Source of the DNA: Ferrimonas aestuarii
GTDB taxonomy: Bacteria; Pseudomonadota; Gammaproteobacteria; Enterobacterales; Shewanellaceae
Direction: 5' to 3'
Length of the DNA: 64,000 nucleotides
Assembly: GCF_005116665.1 (NCBI RefSeq)
Contig: NZ_SWCJ01000012.1
Coordinates: 1 to 64,000 of the forward strand
Positions within the stretch are counted from its first letter, which is position 1. Every line of letters starts with the position of its first letter. Below, in pieces: positions 50,294-57,278 of this stretch. Under the pieces are notes generated by a model. It did no database searches. It was not told the origin of the DNA and saw nothing but the letters and a program-made list of their open reading frames with translations. The position numbers and the translations under genes were made by a program.

Positions 50294-50880
50294 GCGGCCT
50301 CCGACTCTACTTTCAAATCAAACTGTTCAATGGCCCAAGGAATTGCGAAACAGGCCCATAAGAAGCGATAACTCCAAACTTTGCCGTCAGGAATGCACCC
50401 CCAATCATCTGTAAGACTAAGGTTTACTTCGTTGTCATCGTCAAAGTTACGGAGGAACTCAACTGCCCCATACTCGTCTTGATCTGCGCCGCTTAACTCT
50501 TCAGATAGCCAAGCTTTTTGTTCAAGTGAGTCACATAGCTCAAGCAGATCTCGTTCAAAAACTTCCCATTCAAAGTCTTTACAGTCGCCGGAGCGCTTAC
50601 CTGACGACGAACTATCAACAGCCTCTAGTTTTTCAGACCAATATCTCGGATTAGGTTCGTCACCTCGGAAGAATGTGAACATGTCTTGAACTCGGGTAAA
50701 TACGTAACTCCCCATATCTCCGCAAAACACCAGGTAGCCAGGGTAGGTGACGATATCGAAGTACATATTTGAGCAGCCTGGTTCCATCAAGCGAATATGG
50801 CGATAGACTCCGTTATTCAGGAGAACGGTTAGCTGATGGTTAGTGACGTCTTTCAAAAAAGACTCTTTAGTTGGGTTCAT
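50290..50880 (-). CDS. conserved phage protein of unknown function
   Basis: 196 residues, acidic (D-D-D-N, E-E-L-S-G-A-D). The beginning, Y-R-H-I-R-L...V-T-Y-P-G-Y-L-V-F-C-G-D-M-G, is a pattern I know from unannotated early genes of temperate siphophages. Its end, R-F-L-W-A-C-F-A-I-P-W-A-I, is aromatic. It overlaps both neighbours by four bases. Function unknown. Confidence 0.65.
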   Translation of the reverse strand: MNPTKESFLKDVTNHQLTVLLNNGVYRHIRLMEPGCSNMYFDIVTYPGYLVFCGDMGSYVFTRVQDMFTFFRGDEPNPRYWSEKLEAVDSSSSGKRSGDCKDFEWEVFERDLLELCDSLEQKAWLSEELSGADQDEYGAVEFLRNFDDDNEVNLSLTDDWGCIPDGKVWSYRFLWACFAIPWAIEQFDLKVESEAA

Positions 50881-51149
50881 GCGTTGGCACCTCCGATGTG
50901 CGAAGTAAATTGGCCGTTCCAGGGGGAGCGAGTTAGAGCTGCAATCAAAGTGGCTGTTGGCGGAATTCGATACTGAATGACTCCAGATACCTCTTGCACC
51001 TCCAGTTGTCCGTTTGCGTGTAAAAGGTTGAGCTGATTCCGAGTAGCGCAGGTGCTTCGGTTGATACGCTGTGCGACCTTTTTCACGGTCATCCAGCCTT
51101 GGCCTTTGAGGCCTGAATAAACGAGGTGTCTAACTTTCGATTGCATCAC
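50877..51149 (-). CDS. small winged-helix-like protein
   Basis: 90 residues. M-T-V-K-K-V-A-Q-R-I-N-R-S-T-C-A-T-R-N-Q-L has the spacing of a helix-turn-helix, followed by a beta-wing (G-Q-L-E-V-Q-E-V-S-G-V-I-Q-Y-R-I). It is likely a DNA-binding protein of the early operon. It overlaps the next gene by four bases. Confidence 0.6.
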   Translation of the reverse strand: MMQSKVRHLVYSGLKGQGWMTVKKVAQRINRSTCATRNQLNLLHANGQLEVQEVSGVIQYRIPPTATLIAALTRSPWNGQFTSHIGGANA

Positions 51150-51156
51150 TACCTCC

Positions 51157-51345
51157 CTATGCCGCTTTCGCTTTTGTGGATTGATTTTGTTTGCTTGAGT
51201 GCACGTGAGAAATGCACTTAAGCAGTGATTTGCTGCCTGCGGTGCGTATCACTTCGCATCGCGGGCACTCTGTACGCCAGCGCCCGGGGTAAACCTCGCT
51301 TACTGCGTTAGTGCGGTGGCATGTGGGGCAAATTGTTCGGTCCAT
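51157..51345 (-). CDS. zinc-ribbon protein, first gene of the leftward early operon
   Basis: 62 residues from the ATG at 51345 with AAAGG eight bases upstream. Two Cys pairs, C-P-T-C (about 6-9) and C-P-R-C (about 26-29), form a zinc ribbon. The C-terminus is basic (K-Q-N-Q-S-T-K-A-K-A-A). A frame extending twelve codons upstream exists but lacks a Shine-Dalgarno and would reach toward the promoter. Function unknown; it may bind DNA or a polymerase. N-type antiterminators also stand here in lambdoid phages, but nothing else supports that. Confidence 0.65.
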   Translation of the reverse strand: MDRTICPTCHRTNAVSEVYPGRWRTECPRCEVIRTAGSKSLLKCISHVHSSKQNQSTKAKAA

Positions 51346-51380
51346 GATGGTTGCCTTTGATTCTGTAACCTTTAAACCCA

Positions 51381-51408
51381 ATATTAACCTCAGGAGTTAA
51401 CTTGTCAA
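51381..51408 (-). promoter_or_regulatory. leftward early promoter with an operator in its spacer
   Basis: On the minus strand TTGACA (51408-51403) and TAATAT (51386-51381) are 16 bases apart, a strong sigma70-type promoter. The spacer holds AGTTAACT (51395-51402), also found beside the repressor gene. Start of transcription would be about 30 bases before the zinc-ribbon gene ATG. This is the counterpart of lambda PL. Confidence 0.75.
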
Positions 51409-51480
51409 CTTGAGTGTGTTGATTTTTTTATGTGTTTAATTTGAAATTGATCGAGGTTTTACGGTACAAACGCAAATAGC

Positions 51481-51636
51481 ATGTATGGATATACAGTGGT
51501 TGAGGATGGAAATTTGATTGTTGTAACTATTCTTGGGGATGGCGGTGAGATCGCAGAGCGGGTTGAAATTGATGATTCAACCCGTCTGAACAGTGAGGAA
51601 GGAGAGGAGGTAGATCTTGAGAATGCTGGTGTTTAA
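51481..51636 (+). CDS. candidate very acidic 51-residue protein
   Basis: The frame reads MYGYTVVEDGNLIVVTILGD and continues to GEEVDLENAGV. It has 14 acidic and 2 basic residues, net about -12. Two hydrophobic strands sit in the first 20 residues. Its stop overlaps the stop of the repressor gene on the other strand. The Shine-Dalgarno is poor (GAGG 25 bases away). If real it might be a small DNA mimic or antirepressor, but this rests on charge and place only. Confidence 0.35.
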   Translation: MYGYTVVEDGNLIVVTILGDGGEIAERVEIDDSTRLNSEEGEEVDLENAGV

Positions 51637-52292
51637 TAGCTGAATTGTTTTACCGCAATTAGCACCTTACCAATGATTTCGTAATCCTCAGTTTCGTATT
51701 GAACTGGGGATGTATCGATAGAAATAAGTGCCTTGCTTGATGAGGATCTGAAATACCTAGCGAGCATAGGTAGGTCGTTTTCAACCTTAACAAGAACATA
51801 GTCACCAATAGAAACACTTGCTTCCGGATCAATACCAACTAGGTCACCGGGAGAGGCAATTGTGGAAATGTTATTGTTTTGAACTTCAAGCACAAAGGCC
51901 TTGTCCGATGCCTTGCCTGGTATTGGATACGCCTTTTTATCTTCTAGGGCGATCCCTTCCAAATGTGAGTTGATGTCTGACCATCGAATGAGTGGCCTAA
52001 CAACAAAATCACTGAAGTACTGCTTTAATGCCGCACTGGTTCGGTCAAGGTTGTCATCTATTGACTCTGTAGAATCTAGGCATCCATCTGGCAGGTCGAG
52101 TTCCTTTTCTATGTGCCGAGCCAACTCTCCACCAAGCTTGGTTTTGCCTTTGATATATCGACTTATCTGCTGAGGCTTTCTGTTAATCGCCTCGCAGAAC
52201 CTAACTTGCACACCGTCAAATCGTTCTTCAATGATCTTTTTGACGTTTGCCAAGCGAATCTGCTCAATACGCATTTTTTTATTCATCAACAT
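51633..52292 (-). CDS. prophage repressor, S24-like, without self-cleavage residues
   Basis: 219 residues. An N-terminal XRE-type helix-turn-helix (about 25-65: F-C-E-A-I-N-R-K-P-Q-Q-I-S-R-Y-I-K-G), linker, and a C-terminal LexA/S24 fold (about 120-219). Aligned with lambda CI, the catalytic Ser is Asn141 (E-V-Q-N-N-N-I), the Lys is Ala178 (P-M-L-A-R-Y), and no Ala-Gly cleavage pair is seen in the linker. It should dimerise but not cleave itself. It holds the prophage silent and is divergent from the Cro-like gene. The start codon is one of three ATG close together. Confidence 0.85.
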   Translation of the reverse strand: MLMNKKMRIEQIRLANVKKIIEERFDGVQVRFCEAINRKPQQISRYIKGKTKLGGELARHIEKELDLPDGCLDSTESIDDNLDRTSAALKQYFSDFVVRPLIRWSDINSHLEGIALEDKKAYPIPGKASDKAFVLEVQNNNISTIASPGDLVGIDPEASVSIGDYVLVKVENDLPMLARYFRSSSSKALISIDTSPVQYETEDYEIIGKVLIAVKQFSY

Positions 52293-52293
52293 C

Positions 52294-52301
52294 AGTTAAC
52301 T
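52294..52301. promoter_or_regulatory. repressor operator candidate at the repressor gene start
   Basis: AGTTAACT directly before the repressor ATG, extended as ATCAGTTAACTCG. It matches the octamer in the leftward promoter and the palindromes at 49016 and 53123. Binding here would cover the repressor's ribosome binding site or start. Confidence 0.55.
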
Positions 52302-52331
52302 CGTCGCTATTATTATCCACGCAAAAACGGC

Positions 52332-52361
52332 TTGATCACATTGGCCTATAAAGCTTATTAT
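52332..52361 (+). promoter_or_regulatory. rightward promoter of the Cro-like gene
   Basis: TTGATC (52332-52337) and TATTAT (52356-52361) are 18 bases apart. A related operator core GGTTAACT follows at 52372-52379, between the start site and the Cro-like gene ATG. It is the counterpart of lambda PR. Confidence 0.55.
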
Positions 52362-52398
52362 CAACCTGTAAGGTTAACTCGATAGGCTTGAGAGGCAT

Positions 52399-52656
52399 AT
52401 GTCATTCAAAGAACTGTACCAATCGTTACCATCCACAGCTCGAGATGAGCTGGCGGACAAAGCTGTTTGTTCTCGGAAATACATTGAGAATAAGCTCTTG
52501 CCGCCATCCTCAGTTAGTCAGCCCAGCCTAAATCTGTGTAAAAGACTCGCAAGCGCCTGCCTATCTATGGGATATGAACTTCCTGCTAACGATATTGCCG
52601 CCGAGTTTCTCATCAAAACACCCTCATTAACCAATAAGGTTAATAGTAACTCATAA
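52399..52656 (+). CDS. Cro-like small helix-turn-helix protein
   Basis: 85 residues, divergent from the repressor and the first rightward gene. R-D-E-L-A-D-K-A-V-C-S-R-K-Y-I-E-N-K-L-L (about 15-34) has helix-turn-helix spacing, then L-N-L-C-K-R-L-A-S-A-C. Place and size suggest a Cro-type switch protein. No family assignment is possible by eye. Confidence 0.65.
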   Translation: MSFKELYQSLPSTARDELADKAVCSRKYIENKLLPPSSVSQPSLNLCKRLASACLSMGYELPANDIAAEFLIKTPSLTNKVNSNS

Positions 52657-52669
52657 GGATAAGTTTCAA

Positions 52670-53119
52670 ATGTTAAATAGCAAGGAAGTTTTACAGGTAC
52701 TGAATGCGGCTCACGGTTTGGCGATTGATGTAGGAGCCAAGACTTTGTCTGAAGCTCTTGATATGCGACCAGCCATGGTTAGCAATCGTTTTAACCCTTC
52801 TACAGAAACCCATCTATTGGGGTTGGGGCATGCGATAGTTGCGACGCTCGATACCGGAGACACACGAATTCTAGCGGCGTTCGCCAAAGTGGCAGGTTTT
52901 CGCCTTGAACCAATCGATGCAACGCCCGTTGATCGCAACGAGTTACTAGCCGCGGTTCTGGAGCTGGATTCAGCGAAGGGTGAGTTAGCCAGGCAGTTAA
53001 GTGAAGCCATTGAAGATGGCGTTATCTCCCCTCGTGAGGAACAGGAGCTGGCGGCGCGAGCAACAGAGCTTCGAGAGCTAATCGATCGCCTGCAGTTGAA
53101 GCAGGGAACGGTTAAGTGA
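52670..53119 (+). CDS. phage regulatory protein of the CII/CP76 type
   Basis: 149 residues. The N-terminal region L-S-E-A-L-D-M-R-P-A-M-V-S-N-R-F-N-P has helix-turn-helix character, followed by H-L-L-G-L-G-H-A-I-V-A-T-L-D-T-G-D and an extended charged helix at the end, as in the Phage_CII_CP76 family. It may activate the repressor or int in the lysogenic choice. It follows the Cro-like gene by 13 bases. Confidence 0.75.
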   Translation: MLNSKEVLQVLNAAHGLAIDVGAKTLSEALDMRPAMVSNRFNPSTETHLLGLGHAIVATLDTGDTRILAAFAKVAGFRLEPIDATPVDRNELLAAVLELDSAKGELARQLSEAIEDGVISPREEQELAARATELRELIDRLQLKQGTVK

Positions 53120-53169
53120 ATCAGTTAACTGATATGAATTTTGAATCACTTGGTGGTGAATATGAATAA
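53116..53169 (+). CDS. possible 17-residue peptide beginning with the repeated MNQLTDM
   Basis: GTG overlapping the stop of the CII-like gene opens the frame M-N-Q-L-T-D-M-N-F-E-S-L-G-G-E-Y-E. Its first seven residues and 22 bases match the start of the gene at 49030. It may be only a remnant of a duplication or an operator. The region after it (53170-53237) has a perfect hairpin TGGGGAGC/GCTCCCCA at 53206-53227. Confidence 0.25.
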   Translation: MNQLTDMNFESLGGEYE

Positions 53170-53237
53170 GCAGGTTCCAAAAGAAGGTACTTGGCTGCTG
53201 GGTGCTGGGGAGCGGATTTGCTCCCCAAATAAAGCCG

Positions 53238-53465
53238 CTAATCAATCGAAATACGAACGGATTCAAAAATGCTCTCAGCAAACTCAGAGCGTTCAGAACC
53301 ACCCTTTGCATCAAAGTGAGCTTTTAGATTGCTGAGTGTAGCGTGTTTGTCGGCGCTGTCTTTTAAGGCAACGGTCATTGCTTGGGCGAGCATGTACTGA
53401 AGCACCTCTGTGCGGTGCTTTAAGACTTTAATGTCGTGCTCGAGTTCTGACATGGATACAGACAT
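53238..53465 (-). CDS. small prophage protein, leftward gene inside the rightward arm
   Basis: 75 residues, starting MSVSMSELEHDIKVLKHRTE, mostly helical with a coiled-coil-like first half. AAAGGA lies seven bases before the ATG, which supports it. It is on the opposite strand to both neighbours, so it may be expressed in the lysogen. The hairpin at 53206-53227, just past its stop, could mark its 3' end. Function unknown. Confidence 0.6.
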   Translation of the reverse strand: MSVSMSELEHDIKVLKHRTEVLQYMLAQAMTVALKDSADKHATLSNLKAHFDAKGGSERSEFAESIFESVRISID

Positions 53466-53479
53466 GTGAGATTCCTTTC

Positions 53480-53628
53480 GGATGGTTGAGTGGAAACTCC
53501 ATCCTAACCCAGTTTGGTGCTCTGGGCTAAAAAAGCACCGTTCATTAGAGGTTTAAGGAACCCGCCTGCGCAAACAGGCGGGCAAACGAAAACGCCACCC
53601 AAGACCGGCAAGTCAACTAGGTGGCGTT
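53480..53628 (+). promoter_or_regulatory. four consecutive hairpins upstream of the replication operon
   Basis: Inverted repeats in a row: GGATGG/CCATCC (53480-53504), GGTGCT/AGCACC (53516-53539), CCCGCCTG/CAGGCGGG (53561-53582) and AACGCCACC/GGTGGCGTT (53591-53628). The last ends eight bases before a strong GGAGG and the ATG at 53645. It may be a structured leader, an antitermination or replication site, or an origin-like region. Only the pairing is seen; function is inferred. Confidence 0.55.
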
Positions 53629-53644
53629 CACATCAGGAGGAATC

Positions 53645-53821
53645 ATGACAACAAATCGATGTGGAATCAAGTTAACGGACGTCAATGGTGTTAAACGGAA
53701 CCACGGTGAGGTCATTTCGGACCATGCCTTTTCTGTGCTGTTTGAGCGTCGTAAGCGTGAACTAACTGGACGAACGTGGCAGCGTGATCGCCGACCGTGC
53801 CGGAGTGGGGTAATGGTATGA
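53645..53821 (+). CDS. small basic prophage protein before the replication gene
   Basis: 58 residues, starting MTTNRCGIKLTDVNGVKRNH, very basic at the end (R-R-K-R-E-L-T-G-R-T-W-Q-R-D-R-R). GGAGG is placed five bases from the ATG. The stop overlaps the next start (ATGA). Function unknown. Confidence 0.65.
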   Translation: MTTNRCGIKLTDVNGVKRNHGEVISDHAFSVLFERRKRELTGRTWQRDRRPCRSGVMV

Positions 53822-54819
53822 GTGCCCAATTACTCGAGTTCCCGTCTCCCAGTCCTAAGGACGAGGTTAAGACTGTGGCTGATTGTGATAACGGTTATAC
53901 CAGAATAGCGAATGAACTCCTCAGCGCCATGGCTATGGCTGATTTAACTCAGCGGCAGTTCAAGGTGCTTCTGGCAGTCGTTCGCAAAACCTATGGGTTT
54001 AATAAGCCTATGGACTGGTGCGGTAACAAGCAGTTGGCTGAGGCAACTGGCCTACCAGAAACTCGGTGCTCAACTATCAAAAATGAGTTGGTGCAGAGAG
54101 ACATCTTAATCCAGAAAGGGCGTTCTATTGGGCCTAATCCGGTGATCACCGATTGGAAGAAATCGGAGGTTACCTGTTCCGGTAAAACCTTTACCAAAAG
54201 AGGTAAGGAAACATTACCCGATTTGGTAAAAGAGCTTTTACCAAAAGAGGTAAACACAAAAGACACTTACTCAAAAGACAAGAAAGACAAAGATCATTGT
54301 CGGGCTGACGCCCGCCGCCGGAATGCTGAATTTGTTTCTCAGGCTAAGCAGGTGATCGAACATTTGAACGCCGTGTGTGGCCGCCAGTATCCAACCGCCG
54401 GGAAGTGCAACACGATTAAGGGCGTGGTGACTCGTTTGAAAGCTGGCGCGACCGTTGAGCAGCTTAAGGCCGTCATCGATCATAAGAACGCAGAGTGGGG
54501 TACTAGTGCGAAGATGGTTAAATACCTGCAGCCCTCCACGCTGTTCAAGCCATCCAAAATCGAAGAGAACATCACTGATGCCCAAGCATGGCTGGCCAGC
54601 GGCAAAGGTTCACAGCCAGCGGCGCCTAGCTCAGCCGCTCCAATTTCGGCTCGTGATGTGATGACCAATCCCCAAGCGGCTCAGTACCTGCACTCAGGCG
54701 GTTTGTTTAAGGAGCTGTCGGAAGCAGTTAAGCACCGCATCAGAGAAGCTTTTAGGGCTAACCAACTACCTTCCCAGCTTGTATCGATTCTTGATGAACA
54801 GGAGGCCTTCCATGACTAA
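53818..54819 (+). CDS. phage replication protein O-like, with conserved phage C-terminal domain
   Basis: 333 residues from the ATG at 53818. Residues about 27-110 are a winged helix of the lambda O/DnaD N-terminal type (T-R-I-A-N-E-L-L...R-Q-F-K-V-L-L-A-V-V-R-K-T-Y-G-F-N-K). Residues about 185-260 match the phg_2220_C module (V-I-E-H-L-N-A-V-C-G-R-Q-Y...K-Y-L-Q-P-S-T-L-F). It would bind the phage origin and load helicase. No lambda P or DnaC/DnaB-like gene follows, so host loading or another gene must supply that step. Confidence 0.8.
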   Translation: MSAQLLEFPSPSPKDEVKTVADCDNGYTRIANELLSAMAMADLTQRQFKVLLAVVRKTYGFNKPMDWCGNKQLAEATGLPETRCSTIKNELVQRDILIQKGRSIGPNPVITDWKKSEVTCSGKTFTKRGKETLPDLVKELLPKEVNTKDTYSKDKKDKDHCRADARRRNAEFVSQAKQVIEHLNAVCGRQYPTAGKCNTIKGVVTRLKAGATVEQLKAVIDHKNAEWGTSAKMVKYLQPSTLFKPSKIEENITDAQAWLASGKGSQPAAPSSAAPISARDVMTNPQAAQYLHSGGLFKELSEAVKHRIREAFRANQLPSQLVSILDEQEAFHD

Positions 54820-55087
54820 GTTTCAGAAACAGTTGCTGGCGGCGTTGGATGGTGATTGGCGTAATCCGAAACAGATCCGCCAACGAATGATAGAGCAGGG
54901 CGCCAGCATCATGCCTAATCACCCACTAAGTGACATTGAGACGGTGTTGATTGCTATCGCAAAGACCGCGCCAGGTGTTAGCCGCCGTCAGGTTCGTAAT
55001 CAACATGGCCGTATCCGCTCAAATCTGTTTCGTTTGGCATCGGTTGATGAAGTGTCAGCTATGGAGATGCGGAGGGTGGCTGGATGA
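54812..55087 (+). CDS. small helix-turn-helix-like prophage protein
   Basis: 91 residues from the ATG at 54812, with AGGAGG six bases upstream. The stretch R-N-P-K-Q-I-R-Q-R-M-I-E-Q-G and basic R-R-Q-V-R-N-Q-H-G-R-I-R suggests a winged-helix fold. It overlaps the replication gene by eight bases and the next gene by four. Function unknown. Confidence 0.55.
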   Translation: MTKFQKQLLAALDGDWRNPKQIRQRMIEQGASIMPNHPLSDIETVLIAIAKTAPGVSRRQVRNQHGRIRSNLFRLASVDEVSAMEMRRVAG

Positions 55088-55665
55088 GGTCATCAAGAGA
55101 TACGACAGCTGAAATTAAGCATCCGAAAACAACTAGCTGCAAAGGTCGCATTATCGCGATCTTTGCAAAAGAGCACCGCACCTTATCGCTACCGATGATT
55201 GCAAAGCTGATCCATGAGCGGTTCGGAGTGACGGACCTTGAAACGTCAATCAGCATGCGGCTGCGGGAGATCCGCAAAATGCCAGGGTATGGCGTCAGGA
55301 AGGTAAAGCTGTCTCAGAATACGTTTGTTTACGAGGTTGTATGGGGGCATCAGCTGAAGATGACTGAGCTCTTAGGCGGCTTCGATGTGGATCATACTAA
55401 GCCAGCACCGTTACCAGGCAAGCCCTGTTCAACCGGAGCGCCAAACAATCCCAGCTTATGGGTGGCCAAACAAACGATTGCTTGCCGAGAGGGCAGTACC
55501 ACGCCTGAAGCGGTTAAAGAGCAGATTGCTACGTTTCCGCCTTACGTTCAGACGGCCATCGCCAAAGCCAAGCCCCATATCAACGCGCAGATTAAGCAGC
55601 AGGGTTACGACAAATGGGCTGAGTTCCACAAAAAGCACTTTGAGGAGTCTGAGCAATGCAGTTAG
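55084..55665 (+). CDS. prophage protein with winged-helix-like N-terminus
   Basis: 193 residues. The part about 20-85 (I-I-A-I-F-A-K-E-H-R-T-L-S-L-P-M-I-A-K-L-I-H-E-R-F-G-V) is like a winged helix. The C-terminal helix is rich in K, H and Q. Function unknown. It overlaps the DUF968 gene by ten bases. Confidence 0.55.
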   Translation: MRSSRDTTAEIKHPKTTSCKGRIIAIFAKEHRTLSLPMIAKLIHERFGVTDLETSISMRLREIRKMPGYGVRKVKLSQNTFVYEVVWGHQLKMTELLGGFDVDHTKPAPLPGKPCSTGAPNNPSLWVAKQTIACREGSTTPEAVKEQIATFPPYVQTAIAKAKPHINAQIKQQGYDKWAEFHKKHFEESEQCS

Positions 55666-56456
55666 GGGATACGCTGGCAAGGTTATCTGTATTGCCTGTT
55701 GTTCAGGGTTCGATGGCTGAGGGGCGGCAAAGTCAGTCGATGAGGCATGGTAAATGCGCGGTCAATAACTCGGATTGTGCTGGTGAGTTGGTGTGGTCTG
55801 AGCGCCACCAATTGCCCTTGTGTTGGCATCATGACAATCACGATTCTGATGATGAGGTGATGGCCGCCGCCAAGCTTTGGGGTCATAAGTGGATGAGCAA
55901 TACGGTTGGCCGACTGGATCCTATGGCTTGCCAAACCATCGTGTGGCTGTTGAGCATTGGTTGCGCTGAGCTGATTAGGCCTGATTTGATTTCGGTGGCA
56001 ACGGGTGTGGTTAATGCGCCTGTGAGTCGGGTAAATGGTTTACGCGGCCAAATGGATACTGATGATCGTTACCGTGTTGGTGAGTTGGACCGATTGGTGA
56101 TGCGTATTGGTGAGCAACGGCAGCTAGTTGAGTTTGAGGTTGAGCCAGAGACGCCGAACGCGTTGATGTTAAGGCCAAAGTACCTGACTTGGGAAAATGA
56201 CAAGTACCGCCGCTGGGTTAAGCAGCTGCCTTGCGTGGTATGCGATCAACAGGCTGATGACCCTCATCACATCATCGATGTTGGTCTGGGCTGCATGGGC
56301 GGTAAGCCGCATGACCTTCTGACCATTCCTTTGTGCCGTGTTCATCATAACGAGCTACACGACAACCGTAAGCGCTGGGAGCAGCAGCACGGCAGCCAGA
56401 TTGAGCATGTGCTGGCGACGATTAACAATGCGATGGCGCTGGGGGTGATTGGATGA
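55656..56456 (+). CDS. DUF968-type phage nuclease
   Basis: 266 residues. The C-terminal part is an HNH-like zinc site: C-V-V-C-D (about 191), D-D-P-H-H-I-I-D-V-G (about 200), P-L-C-R-V-H-H-N-E-L-H-D (about 229). DUF968 proteins occupy the place of Holliday-junction resolvases in lambdoid phages. The N-terminus has another possible zinc site with C-A-V-N-N-S-D-C and C-W-H-H. Role in recombination is inferred from the family. Confidence 0.8.
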   Translation: MQLGDTLARLSVLPVVQGSMAEGRQSQSMRHGKCAVNNSDCAGELVWSERHQLPLCWHHDNHDSDDEVMAAAKLWGHKWMSNTVGRLDPMACQTIVWLLSIGCAELIRPDLISVATGVVNAPVSRVNGLRGQMDTDDRYRVGELDRLVMRIGEQRQLVEFEVEPETPNALMLRPKYLTWENDKYRRWVKQLPCVVCDQQADDPHHIIDVGLGCMGGKPHDLLTIPLCRVHHNELHDNRKRWEQQHGSQIEHVLATINNAMALGVIG

Positions 56457-56770
56457 GGCATAACCTTAGACCAAAGAGTAAGTATGGCGCCAAACCAACG
56501 GTAGTAGATGGCATTCGTTTCGATAGTAAGAAAGAAGCTAATTACTACCTACAACTCAAAGCCCGAGTGAAGGCCGGTGAGGTGCTGACGTTCTTAAGGC
56601 AGGTTCCATTTCATCTACCTGGTAAAACTAAGTATGCGGTGGATTTTCTGGAGTTCCATGCTGATGGCTCTGTGCACTTCGTCGATGTGAAAGGGATGAT
56701 CACCCCGACGTACAAGATTAAGAAGCGGCAGGTGGAAGAACTCTATCCGGTTACCATCGAGGAGGTGTGA
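56453..56770 (+). CDS. DUF1064-type phage nuclease
   Basis: 105 residues. K-Y-G-A-K-P-T-V-V-D-G-I-R-F-D-S-K-K-E-A-N-Y-Y is the family's start, and V-D-F-L-E-F and V-D-V-K-G supply the D-E-K of a PD-(D/E)XK nuclease core. It probably acts in phage DNA processing. It overlaps its neighbours by a few bases on each side. Confidence 0.85.
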   Translation: MRHNLRPKSKYGAKPTVVDGIRFDSKKEANYYLQLKARVKAGEVLTFLRQVPFHLPGKTKYAVDFLEFHADGSVHFVDVKGMITPTYKIKKRQVEELYPVTIEEV

Positions 56771-57063
56771 TGATTCTAACTACCTTTATCTGCCAGTTCT
56801 TGGTGGTCTACTTGCTTGGTGTCCAGTCGCTGATGGTACGAGACGGCAATTGCATCGGTGCGGCCATGGGCAGTATTGCCATTGGTGTAACGCAGTACTT
56901 GGTGATCGGCATTATTAGCCATATCGGCGTTGACGGGCTTTTCTCTCTAACAGGTGCAGCGTTTTTGCTGGCGGGCCCAATTGCTATTGTGTGCAGTATT
57001 AAGAGCCATCCCAAGCTGGCGGAGTGGCTTAAGGGGAAAGGTCGATGGATGCTCAGATTTTAA
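56770..57063 (+). CDS. small prophage membrane protein
   Basis: 97 residues, three hydrophobic helices (about 2-20, 30-55, 60-80). The ATG at 56770 overlaps the stop of the DUF1064 gene; GGAGG is four bases upstream. Function unknown. Confidence 0.6.
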   Translation: MILTTFICQFLVVYLLGVQSLMVRDGNCIGAAMGSIAIGVTQYLVIGIISHIGVDGLFSLTGAAFLLAGPIAIVCSIKSHPKLAEWLKGKGRWMLRF

Positions 57064-57278
57064 AGGTTGCCCGCGAAAAGAGAGGGGTAACACAGGAGGA
57101 TTTGGCTGAGCTGGCGGGCTGTTCGGATCGCCAAGTGAGGCGTTGGGAGAGTGGCGATAGCGAAATTACTTATAACAGGTTGCGCTCTCTTTGTATCTAT
57201 ACGCTTGGCTTGGAATGGCTGGAGCTGTTGCGGGAGGTTGAGGGTGATAACTCTAAAGCAAACTCGGCAAGCGCTTAG
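57045..57278 (+). CDS. XRE-family helix-turn-helix protein
   Basis: 77 residues: K-V-A-R-E-K-R-G-V-T-Q-E-D-L-A-E-L-A-G-C-S-D-R-Q-V-R-R-W-E-S-G is a full XRE helix-turn-helix. It overlaps the membrane protein gene and the Q-like gene. Target unknown; being just before the antiterminator, it may tune late gene switching. Confidence 0.75.
   Translation: MDAQILKVAREKRGVTQEDLAELAGCSDRQVRRWESGDSEITYNRLRSLCIYTLGLEWLELLREVEGDNSKANSASA

Noticed and set aside
53141..53335. 64-codon plus-strand frame after the CII-like gene
   Set aside because: It overlaps the better supported minus-strand gene at 53238-53465 and contains a perfect hairpin; protein is of low complexity and without features.
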